Below, piece after piece: positions 1 to 5,035 of a stretch of DNA of 5,056 bases. Under the pieces are notes generated by a model. It did no database searches. It had not been told where the DNA came from and saw only the letters and a program-made list of their open reading frames with translations. The position numbers and the translations under genes were made by a program. Position 1 is the first letter of the stretch. Each line of letters begins with the position of its first letter. The stretch spans positions 27,299-32,354 of the forward strand of contig DJGG01000290.1 of NCBI GenBank assembly GCA_002432195.1, in the 5' to 3' direction. The DNA comes from Desulfobacteraceae bacterium UBA5852. Lineage in GTDB: Bacteria; Desulfobacterota; Desulfobacteria; Desulfobacterales; UBA5852.

Positions 1-108
1 GGCGGCGGTGAAGGCCACCACGCGGTAGCGGGGGTTGTCCTTGAAATAGATGTTGAAGTTGTGGAAATCCCTGCCCGCCGCGCCCATGATGATAACGTTT
101 TCGACCAT
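1..108 (-). CDS. COG2403-type GTPase, cyclic 2,3-diphosphoglycerate synthetase-like (N-terminus only)
   Basis: Only the first 36 codons are in the window; the gene runs off the left edge. The start is ATG at 108-106, with a strong GGAGG (122-118) nine bases upstream. The N-terminus reads VIIMGAAGRDFHNFN, then a lysine/asparagine-rich turn and RYRVVAFTAA. From memory this is the opening of the family annotated as predicted GTPase COG2403 or cyclic 2,3-diphosphoglycerate synthetase-like: a nucleotide-binding beta strand and glycine-rich loop followed by a DFHNFN motif. The archaeal enzyme closes 2,3-diphosphoglycerate to its cyclic form with ATP; whether bacterial relatives do this is unknown to me. 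The gene lies 37 bp downstream of ornithine carbamoyltransferase and is probably co-transcribed with it, which suggests a role linked to ornithine, citrulline or carbamoyl phosphate. The family call is fairly sure; the function is not. Confidence 0.75.
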   Translation of the reverse strand, partial: MVENVIIMGAAGRDFHNFNIYFKDNPRYRVVAFTAA

Positions 109-145
109 CCGATCCCACCTCCCCGTGGGCCGTCCGTCATCCGCC

Positions 146-1066
146 TCAGGGGTTGCCGGCCAGCGTCAGCATGATGGCATTCTGCATGTGCAGGCGGTTT
201 TCGGCCTGCTGGAAGACGATGGAGGCGGGGGACTCCATGACGCCGTCGGTGGTTTCCAGCCCCCGTTCGGCCGGCAGGCAGTGCATGAAGAGGGAATCCC
301 GGCCGGTGGCCGCCATGAGGGCCTCGTTCACCTGGAAGCCCTGGAAGGCGCGTTGGCGCGCTTCGGTTTCGTGCTTCCGCCCCATGGAGGCCCAGACGTC
401 GGTGTAAACCACGTCGGCCTGATCCACGGCCGCCCGCGGGTCGTGGAGGATTTCGATCCGGGAGAGGCCTGTGGCGCGGGCCTGCTCCACGGTGGCCGCC
501 TCGGGCAGGTAGCCTTCCGGACAGGCGCAGACGAAGTGCAGCGGGAGACGCGCGGCCAGCCGCAGCCAACTGTGCACCATGTTGTTGCCGTCCCCCACAT
601 AGGTGACCTTGAGGTCGTCCAGGCGGCCGCGCACCTCCCAGATGGTGAAGATGTCCGCCATGACCTGGCAGGGGTGATTGTAATCCGTCAGGGCATTGAC
701 GACCGGCACCGTGGCGTATTCGGCCAGTTCCCGGATGTTGGCGTGGGCGAAGAGACGCGCCACGATCAGGTCGTTGTAGCGGCTGAGGACCCGGGCCACG
801 TCCTTGACGGCCTCGCGCTTGCCGATCTCGATGTCCTGGGGGCTCAGGTAGACGGCGTGCCCTCCCATCCAGGCAAAGCCGGTCTCGAAGGACACCCGCG
901 TGCGGGCCGAGGGCTTGGCGAAGATCATCGCCAGGGACCGGTTCGCGAAGGGCCGGAAATGCTCCCGGCGGGCGAAGCGGGCCTTCAAATCCCGGGCCAG
1001 TTCCAGGATCTGCCGGATCTCTCCGGCCGTCAGATCGTCGATGTGCAGGAAATCGCGTTTCACCAT
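146..1066 (-). CDS. argF: ornithine carbamoyltransferase
   Basis: A complete 306-residue cytoplasmic enzyme that interconverts ornithine plus carbamoyl phosphate and citrulline plus phosphate; the length is normal for the family. The carbamoyl-phosphate loop is SARTR (53-57, usually STRTR), followed by HPCQ (131-134). The second domain begins at VGDGNN (157-162), and the ornithine side has DVWASMG (223-229) and HCLPAERG (262-269) with the catalytic-type Cys263. The SMG loop favours true ornithine carbamoyltransferase over the acetylornithine, succinylornithine and putrescine enzymes, which lack it. The ATG at 1066 has AAAGGAG just upstream, only 3-4 bases away, a short but usable spacing. It is the middle gene of the operon, 63 bp after the aminotransferase and 37 bp before the GTPase-like gene. 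Whether it works in arginine synthesis (argF) or breakdown (arcB) cannot be read from sequence; the symbol reflects the family only. Confidence 0.95.
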   Translation of the reverse strand: MVKRDFLHIDDLTAGEIRQILELARDLKARFARREHFRPFANRSLAMIFAKPSARTRVSFETGFAWMGGHAVYLSPQDIEIGKREAVKDVARVLSRYNDLIVARLFAHANIRELAEYATVPVVNALTDYNHPCQVMADIFTIWEVRGRLDDLKVTYVGDGNNMVHSWLRLAARLPLHFVCACPEGYLPEAATVEQARATGLSRIEILHDPRAAVDQADVVYTDVWASMGRKHETEARQRAFQGFQVNEALMAATGRDSLFMHCLPAERGLETTDGVMESPASIVFQQAENRLHMQNAIMLTLAGNP

Positions 1067-1110
1067 GCTCTCCTTTGGCTCGTGCCGGGCGGGGCCGCCG
1101 CCGGGGACGG

Positions 1111-1124
1111 CCGGTTCGTACCGG
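1111..1124 (-). other. small hairpin in the rocD-argF gap
   Basis: Just after the rocD stop codon the transcript can form CCGGT, loop ACGA, ACCGG: five perfect G+C-rich pairs. No U-tract follows, so it does not look like a Rho-independent terminator. It may affect 3'-end stability or the relative expression of the two genes, or mean nothing. Confidence 0.3.
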
Positions 1125-1129
1125 ATTCC

Positions 1130-2335
1130 TTAACGGTTTTCGAAGACCTTGGCAATGCGTTCCAGGGCCCAGTCGATATCGGGCCGGGTGATCACCAGGG
1201 GAGGGGCGAAACGGATGGTGTGCTCGTGGGTTTCCTTGCACAGCAGCCCATGGGTCATGAGGCGCTCGCAAAAGGCGCGGGCCCCCCCGGCCTCCGGTAC
1301 CAGTTCCATGCCGATCATGAGACCGCGTCCCCGGACCTCCTTGATGGCCGGGTGGCGGATCCCGCGCAGTTCGGCCAGGAAGTAGGCCCCCATGGCGGCC
1401 GCGTTCTCCACCATGCCCTCATCCACCAGCACCCGCACGGCGGCCCGGGCGACGGCGCAGGCCAGGGGGTTGCCCCCGAAGGTGCTGCCGTGCTCCCCCG
1501 GGCGCAGGACGTCCATCACCGCCTGGTTCGAGAGGACCGCGGAGACGGGGTAGAACCCCCCCGACAAGGCCTTGCCCACCAGGGTCAGGTCGGCCTCGAT
1601 GCCCTCGTGCTCCTCGGCCAACAGCTTGCCGGTGCGCCCCAGCCCGGTCTGGATCTCGTCCAGGATCAGGACGATGTCGTGGCGCCGGCAGATCTCCCGG
1701 GCCTGGCGAAGGTAGCCGTCCGGCGGGATGATCACCCCGGCCTCCCCCTGGATGGGTTCCACCAGGAAGCCCACCGTGTGAGGGGTGACGGCGGCCTCCA
1801 GGGCGGCGGCGTCGCCGAAGGGGACGATGCGGAAGCCCGGCGTGAAAGGACCGAAACCCTCCCGGGAGACGGGGTCGGTGCTGAAGCCCACGATGGTGAT
1901 GGTGCGCCCGTGGAAATTGTTGGCGCAGACGATGATCTCCGCCCGGTCGGGGGGCACGCCCTTGACCGTGTAGCCCCATTTGCGCACCGCCTTGATGACC
2001 GTCTCCACGGCTTCCGCCCCGCTGTTCATGGGGAGCATCTTGTGGGAGCGGGTGAGCTCGCAGATCTCCTGGTACATCAGGCCCAGCTGGTCGTTGCGGA
2101 AAGCCCGGGAGGTCAGGGTGAGCCGCTTGGCCTGGTCCATCATGGCCGCCAGTATGCGCGGGTGGCAGTGTCCCTGGTTGACCGCCGAGTAGGCCGCGAG
2201 GCAATCCATGTAGCGGCGGCCGGCCACATCCCACACCCAGATCCCCTGTCCGCGGGTGAGGACCACATCCAGGGGTTTGTAGTTGTGGGCGCCGAAGCGC
2301 TCTTCCAGTTGCATCAAGGCATTGGGGCTCAGCAC
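1130..2335 (-). CDS. rocD: ornithine aminotransferase (PLP-dependent, class III), GTG start
   Basis: Predicted to transfer the delta-amino group of ornithine to 2-oxoglutarate, giving glutamate semialdehyde and glutamate. The 401 residues fit the family. Visible residues: GAHNYKPL (15-22, Tyr19), AAYSAVNQGHCHP (47-59, Tyr49), SGAEA (105-109), FHGRT (141-145, Arg144), EPIQGEAG (193-200), LDEIQTG with PLP-binding Asp226, VGKALSGG with the Schiff-base Lys255, and HGSTFGGNP (282-290). Tyr19, Tyr49, Arg144, Glu198, Asp226 and Lys255 match human ornithine aminotransferase Tyr55, Tyr85, Arg180, Glu235, Asp263 and Lys292. YSAVNQGH at Tyr49 separates this enzyme from acetylornithine aminotransferase (ArgD). 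The frame stays open to an ATG at 2488, but those 51 extra residues are Arg/Pro/Ala-rich and family-unlike. The GTG at 2335 has a perfect AGGAGG six bases upstream and gives the expected N-terminus. It is the first gene of the operon. Confidence 0.93.
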   Translation of the reverse strand: MLSPNALMQLEERFGAHNYKPLDVVLTRGQGIWVWDVAGRRYMDCLAAYSAVNQGHCHPRILAAMMDQAKRLTLTSRAFRNDQLGLMYQEICELTRSHKMLPMNSGAEAVETVIKAVRKWGYTVKGVPPDRAEIIVCANNFHGRTITIVGFSTDPVSREGFGPFTPGFRIVPFGDAAALEAAVTPHTVGFLVEPIQGEAGVIIPPDGYLRQAREICRRHDIVLILDEIQTGLGRTGKLLAEEHEGIEADLTLVGKALSGGFYPVSAVLSNQAVMDVLRPGEHGSTFGGNPLACAVARAAVRVLVDEGMVENAAAMGAYFLAELRGIRHPAIKEVRGRGLMIGMELVPEAGGARAFCERLMTHGLLCKETHEHTIRFAPPLVITRPDIDWALERIAKVFENR

Positions 2336-2481
2336 CGTCGGCCTCCTGCGGGCTGGGGCCTGGGGCCGGCGCGCGCGGGCCGGGATGCCCGGCGTGCGCC
2401 ACGGCGCGCAGGTCCCGGAGAATTTCCGGCTACAGCGCCGCCCCACGCGGCGCGGAACGCGCGCTGGTGCCCAGGATGGGT
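2336..2481 (-). other. predicted 5' leader of the rocD operon mRNA
   Basis: If transcription starts about seven bases after the -10 box at 2488-2493, the mRNA has a leader of about 146 nt before the GTG at 2335. It is very G+C-rich. It holds a six-pair hairpin with a three-base loop (GCCGGG/CCCGGC, 2379-2393), extendable with an internal mismatch and a weak pair to about 2373-2399, and an outer CAGCGC/GCGCTG pairing (2433-2438 with 2461-2466). It ends in the AGGAGG ribosome site (2347-2342). I recognise no known riboswitch class, and the long open frames through it look spurious. Confidence 0.35.
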
Positions 2482-2489
2482 GACCCATC
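2475..2489. promoter_or_regulatory. perfect 15-bp dyad, candidate operator
   Basis: On the plus strand it reads GATGGGT, G, ACCCATC: seven-base arms around one central base with no mismatch. It overlaps the last two bases of the predicted -10 box and extends across the predicted transcription start of the rocD operon, where a bound repressor would block RNA polymerase. It does not resemble the AT-rich ArgR box. The binding protein is unknown. Confidence 0.45.
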
Positions 2490-2516
2490 TGTAACCAGGT
2501 CCCGCCACCCTGTCAA
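2488..2516 (-). promoter_or_regulatory. sigma70-like promoter of the rocD-argF-GTPase operon
   Basis: Read on the minus strand, a perfect -35 box TTGACA (2516-2511) is followed by a 17-bp spacer and TACAGA (2493-2488) as -10. The -35 is exact and the spacing ideal; the -10 is moderate. It lies upstream of the aminotransferase GTG and points toward it. No other equally good promoter was seen before 2335. Confidence 0.55.
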
Positions 2517-2596
2517 TCGGCCCGGATGGCCGGGATCCGCTTCCGTCGCGTCCCCGGCGGGCCTGGCCGGCGCACCGGGAGGCGTCATCCCCGTGC

Positions 2597-2624
2597 TTGT
2601 CATCCTTGCTGGAATTGTTATCCT
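2597..2624 (+). promoter_or_regulatory. weak candidate rightward promoter
   Basis: TTGTCA (2597-2602), a 16-bp spacer and TATCCT (2619-2624) approximate a sigma70 promoter in an otherwise G+C-rich stretch. It would give a leader of about 300 nt before the gene at 2929, or a separate short transcript. The support is motif matching only. Confidence 0.22.
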
Positions 2625-2695
2625 GAGCTCGCCAGACCAGGACCTGAGGATTGGGCACCGGCGGTGGTCCCCCCGGAGCCAACGGCAACCACAGC

Positions 2696-2709
2696 GTCAG
2701 ATACCTGAC
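2696..2709. repeat. short inverted repeat GTCAG-N4-CTGAC
   Basis: Perfect five-base arms around ATAC, 14 bp in total, inside the intergenic region. It could be an operator half-site pair or chance; no protein is suggested. Confidence 0.25.
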
Positions 2710-2851
2710 AGCCCTGCGCCAATTTTGACCGACCTGCTGGATCCGCTCCCCCCCCACCCCCGGTGCGCCGGAGGCGTACCATCCTTGTTTCCTGAAGGCA
2801 TCCGGTCGTGCCGCCGGCCGCGACCCGGGTATGGGATCCTGGCATGCGGTT

Positions 2852-2860
2852 TGCTACGAT
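2852..2860 (+). promoter_or_regulatory. extended -10 promoter element for the DUF6794-like gene
   Basis: TGCTACGAT fits an extended -10 (TGn followed by TACGAT). No good -35 lies at 16-18 bp, which extended -10 promoters can tolerate. Transcription would begin near 2867 and leave a leader of about 60 nt before the ATG at 2929. Confidence 0.4.
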
Positions 2861-2928
2861 ACCGGCAGGCGCGCCGCAACCCCGGCGCTGACCGAGGCGA
2901 AGACCGCAAGGAAGTACGGAAGGCGATC

Positions 2929-3252
2929 ATGTTCGAAAGACCCAATATGCGCGATCTGCCGCGCACGGTGGACGAGGTGGCCGATCTGCTGATCGGCGAT
3001 CTGCCGGTCCGCGAGATGCTGACCCTGTCCCACCTCAACCGCGACGAGTTTGTGGAGCTCTACGAATCGGTGGCCAGCTACATCCTGGAGGAGTTCAAGA
3101 TCTGGACCGGAAACCAGGCGCTGCTGGAGTCCTGCATGGAGCGGCTCGCCGGGGCCCCCGCCGGCCGCCGGCCCGCGGACCCGGCCCTCGTGATCCTGCG
3201 GCGGGTCTGGGAGAAGCTGCGGGAGACCGACGATATCGTCATCATCATCTGA
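2929..3252 (+). CDS. small DUF6794-like protein of unknown function
   Basis: 107 residues, soluble, with no signal peptide or membrane segment. The N-terminal PRTVDEVADLLIGDL (11-25) followed by a helix-rich stretch (37-56), then FKIWTGNQALLESC (56-69) and VILRRVWEKLRE (88-99), resembles, from memory, the DUF6794 pattern: a P-T-x-[DE]-E-A opening, an F-x-[LI]-W-x-G-N-x-x-L-L core and a closing A/L-W-x-[RK]-L helix. The HPDDAS segment usual before the last helix is replaced by an Ala/Gly/Arg-rich linker (74-86). The tail ends DDIVIII. The start at 2929 has GGAAGG five bases upstream; the frame is open back to 2467, but that extension looks non-coding. A second ATG at 2947 has a weaker ribosome site. 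It is monocistronic, facing the dinB gene with a 71-bp gap. That it is a gene is likely; the family is tentative and the function unknown. Confidence 0.7.
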   Translation: MFERPNMRDLPRTVDEVADLLIGDLPVREMLTLSHLNRDEFVELYESVASYILEEFKIWTGNQALLESCMERLAGAPAGRRPADPALVILRRVWEKLRETDDIVIII

Positions 3253-3259
3253 CCCGACC

Positions 3260-3275
3260 CCGGGCATTCGCCCGG
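3260..3275. terminator. possible weak terminator hairpin between convergent genes
   Basis: CCGGGC, loop ATTC, GCCCGG: six perfect G+C pairs starting seven bases after the small gene's stop codon. The only T-run (TTTT, 3290-3293) is 14 bases beyond the stem, so it is not a classic Rho-independent terminator. Its place between two convergent genes fits transcript ending from either side. Confidence 0.35.
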
Positions 3276-3323
3276 CGCCGCGGCACCGGTTTTCACCCCT
3301 GCCCCGGCCGGCGGATGCCCGCG

Positions 3324-4484
3324 CTAATCCTCGTCCGCCAGGCTGGCCCGCCGGATGACCCCGGCCCCGTAACGGCCGGCGATGTCGTCCAGCACCCGGT
3401 CCACCCGCGACCAGCCGTCCCCGTCGCTCCCACCGGCATCGAAGAGGTCCATCTGCACGGCCGCATCCTGGCGTACCAGGTTGGACGCCCCCAGGCCGAT
3501 GAGCCGCACCGGAGGCTCCAGGACATAGGCCTGGAGCAGATGGTCCGCGGCCTGGAAAAGCACGGCCGACGATTGGCTGGGTCGGGAAAGGGTAGTGCTG
3601 CGGTTGGCCAGGCGGAAATCGGCATGCTTGATCTTGAGGGTCACGGTACGGGCCCGGCACGCGTTGCGCCGCAGGTGGCGCGCCACCTCCTCGGCGTGCC
3701 GCAGCAGGCAGCGGCCCAGGAGCCGCCGGTCGGTAGAGTCGGCGGCCAGCGTCTCCTCGGAGCTGACGGACTTGGCGGCTGCCCCGGGGCGCACGGGGGT
3801 TGGGTCCACACCCACGGCCAGAGCCGCCAGGCGATGGCCGAATTTCCCCAGCCGGCGCTCCAGCAGCGCCCCGGGCAGCCGCCGGACATCCCCCAGGCAG
3901 TGAACCCCCAACGCGGCCAGGCTCTCCAGGGTCCGGGGACCGACCCCCGGGACTTTGCGGATGGGCAGGGCGGCGATAACGCCCGGCACCGCCCCTGGCT
4001 CGATGACCGTCAGACCGTCGGGCTTCTGCATCTCGGAGGCGATCTTGGCCAGAAAACGGACGGGGGCCGCTCCCAGGCTGCACGTGAGATGCACCTCGGA
4101 GCGGATGCGGGCCTTGATGGCGGCGCCCATGGCCGCGGGGGGGCCGAACAGGCGCTCGCTCCCCGTGGCGTCGATATAGGCCTCGTCGATGGAAACCGGC
4201 TCCACCAGGGGGCTGAATTCCTCCAGGATGCTCATGATCCGGCGCGAGACCTCTTTGTACAGCGCCATGCGGGGCGCCATCACGATGGCCCCGGGGCAGA
4301 GTTCGAGTGCCTGGAACATGGGCATGGCGGAACGCACCCCGTAACGCCGGGCCTCGTAGCTGGCGGTGGTCACGACCCCCCGGCGGGCGCTGCCTCCCAC
4401 GATGAGGCAACGGCCGCGCAACTCGGGGTGCTCCCGCTGTTCCACCGCGGCGTAGAAGGCATCCATGTCCAGGTGCAGAATCAC
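3324..4484 (-). CDS. dinB: DNA polymerase IV (Y-family), GTG start
   Basis: Error-prone translesion polymerase acting at stalled forks with the beta clamp. In the 386-residue frame the catalytic acidics are Asp6 and Asp8 (LDMDAFY) and Asp100-Glu101 (SIDEAY), and Tyr11 sits at the steric-gate position (E. coli Phe13). The DNA-contact motif is GAAPVRFLAK (138-147), where many homologues have G-I-A-x-N-K. A helix-hairpin-helix follows (PIRKVPGVGPRTLESLAALG, 174-193), then the little-finger domain (about 235-335, TVTLKIKHADFR at 280-291). The clamp motif QMDLF (344-348) is not terminal: about 38 residues follow, including VLDDIAGRYG (364-373). The frame is open to an ATG at 4568, but GTG at 4484 gives the canonical MILHLDMDAF start and overlaps the Nudix stop as GTGA. 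A G6 run lies eight bases upstream as a weak ribosome site. No E. coli-type LexA box (CTGT-N8-ACAG) was seen upstream of the operon. Confidence 0.95.
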   Translation of the reverse strand: MILHLDMDAFYAAVEQREHPELRGRCLIVGGSARRGVVTTASYEARRYGVRSAMPMFQALELCPGAIVMAPRMALYKEVSRRIMSILEEFSPLVEPVSIDEAYIDATGSERLFGPPAAMGAAIKARIRSEVHLTCSLGAAPVRFLAKIASEMQKPDGLTVIEPGAVPGVIAALPIRKVPGVGPRTLESLAALGVHCLGDVRRLPGALLERRLGKFGHRLAALAVGVDPTPVRPGAAAKSVSSEETLAADSTDRRLLGRCLLRHAEEVARHLRRNACRARTVTLKIKHADFRLANRSTTLSRPSQSSAVLFQAADHLLQAYVLEPPVRLIGLGASNLVRQDAAVQMDLFDAGGSDGDGWSRVDRVLDDIAGRYGAGVIRRASLADED

Positions 4485-4927
4485 GTCTGAGGCCCCCCGC
4501 GGCCGCAATCCGGGGCGCCGCCCTGGAGCCGGATGAGGCGGGTGACCAGGGGCTGGTCGGCGGCGCAAAAGTCATAGGCGCCCAGCCGGGTCACCGGCAC
4601 CCAGCGGCAGCGGTCGTGCACCGTCAAGCGGATCTCGCCTTCCACCAGACGGGCCCGGTAGGCCAGCAGGCGTATGGAAATATGCGCGTAATGGTGAACG
4701 CTGGCGCCGAAAAAAGCGCCGATGGCGGTGACGACGCCGAACTCCTCGTAAAGCTCCCGCTGCAGGCAGGCACGGGGGCTTTCGCCGGGTTCGACCTTGC
4801 CGCCGGGAAGCTCCCAGCGGCCCGCCATGGGGTCGTCCGGTCCGCGCCGGGCGATGAGGACCCGCCCCTCGTGTTCCAGGATGGCGGCCGTGACCGGTAT
4901 GGGGGCGGTGGGTGAGACGGGTTTCAT
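4481..4927 (-). CDS. Nudix hydrolase, MutT/NudG-like nucleotide-pool sanitiser
   Basis: 148 residues, soluble. The Nudix box is complete at 43-65: Gly43, Glu49, Arg57-Glu58, Glu61-Glu62 and Gly64, matching G-x5-E-x7-R-E-U-x-E-E-x-G-U, and is preceded by GRWELPGG (36-43), typical of MutT-type dNTP pyrophosphohydrolases. The C-terminal half has HDRCRWVPV (104-112) and AADQPLV (122-128), also typical of MutT/NudG proteins. It likely hydrolyses oxidised or modified nucleoside triphosphates such as 8-oxo-dGTP to monophosphates; the exact substrate cannot be read off. Its stop overlaps the polymerase IV start by GTGA, so the pair is probably translationally coupled. The ATG at 4927 has no Shine-Dalgarno match (CTCCTC precedes it), but a short upstream frame ends on it as ATGA. 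The Gly/Pro-rich last 12 residues are probably disordered. Confidence 0.92.
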   Translation of the reverse strand: MKPVSPTAPIPVTAAILEHEGRVLIARRGPDDPMAGRWELPGGKVEPGESPRACLQRELYEEFGVVTAIGAFFGASVHHYAHISIRLLAYRARLVEGEIRLTVHDRCRWVPVTRLGAYDFCAADQPLVTRLIRLQGGAPDCGRGGPQT

Positions 4928-4998
4928 GAGGAGCCGTCCAAGCGGGACAGCGGGGCCTCCGGTGATGTCCGGGCATGCGGTGCCCCGGGTCCTTGCAT
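4924..4998 (-). CDS. possible 24-codon upstream ORF ending on the Nudix start
   Basis: A minus-strand frame from ATG at 4998 to TGA at 4926-4924 overlaps the Nudix ATG as ATGA. It encodes 24 Pro/Ser/Ala-rich residues and is preceded by a weak GGAAA site. The frame is open further right, through another ATG at 5052, to the window edge, so it could instead be the end of a longer gene. Because the Nudix start lacks a ribosome site, translation arriving from this frame could deliver ribosomes to it. No family is recognised and chance is quite possible. Confidence 0.25.
   Translation of the reverse strand: MQGPGAPHARTSPEAPLSRLDGSS
4969..4988 (-). other. hairpin potential upstream of the Nudix gene
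   Basis: GGGCA and TGCCC arms (4971-4975, 4981-4985) enclose a five-base loop, with two further C-G pairs across one bulged base. It would lie about 40 nt upstream of the Nudix start in any leftward transcript. There is no U-tract. Confidence 0.25.
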
Positions 4999-5019
4999 TT
5001 TCGTTTCCGGTGCTAAGAT
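4993..5019 (+). promoter_or_regulatory. extended -10 promoter pointing right, out of the window
   Basis: TTGCAT (4993-4998), a 15-bp spacer and TAAGAT (5014-5019) preceded by TGC form a good extended -10 promoter on the plus strand. Transcription would start near 5026 and head into a gene beyond the right edge, making that gene divergent from the Nudix-dinB operon. The spacer is shorter than ideal. Confidence 0.4.
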
Positions 5020-5035
5020 TTCGCCTCTAGCAGCC

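Larger units (their letters stand above)
2517..2928. other. non-coding intergenic region
   Basis: About 410 bp between the leftward rocD operon promoter and the rightward small gene. Open frames cross it on both strands, but their translations are Arg/Pro/Gly-rich and show no recognisable family. Visible elements are three GTCATCC/GTTATCC copies (2584, 2599, 2617), a near-perfect inverted pair ATCCTGAG/CTGAGGAT (2620-2627, 2644-2651), a short dyad GTCAG-ATAC-CTGAC (2696-2709), a C8-A-C5 tract (2748-2761) and two candidate rightward promoters. Confidence 0.6.

Noticed and set aside
50..2494. An 814-codon plus-strand open frame across the rocD-argF region.
   Set aside because: It lies antisense to two clearly recognisable enzymes. 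Its translation is His/Gly/Asp/Pro-rich with no family resemblance, as expected for a shadow frame in GC-rich DNA.
2611..2624. A minus-strand GGATAACAATTCC that looks like part of the lac operator.
   Set aside because: Only one half of the operator is matched, there is no lac-type gene nearby, and the resemblance is most simply chance.
2329..2757. A 142-codon minus-strand frame in the intergenic region, possibly a gene upstream of rocD.
   Set aside because: The composition is Arg/Gly/Pro/Ala-rich without motifs. It crosses the predicted promoter and dyad, and overlaps the rocD start in another frame.
2467..2928. A 154-codon N-terminal extension of the DUF6794-like protein.
   Set aside because: The residues look like translated intergenic DNA, and the likely promoter (2852-2860) and ribosome site (2918-2923) lie inside it.
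3315..4490. A 391-codon plus-strand open frame opposite dinB.
   Set aside because: It is the antisense shadow of a well-conserved polymerase IV gene, with no recognisable domains and no convincing ribosome site.
2854..4575. A 573-codon minus-strand frame covering dinB and the small gene.
   Set aside because: It is out of frame with dinB, Pro/Gly/Arg-rich, and runs antisense through the small plus-strand gene.
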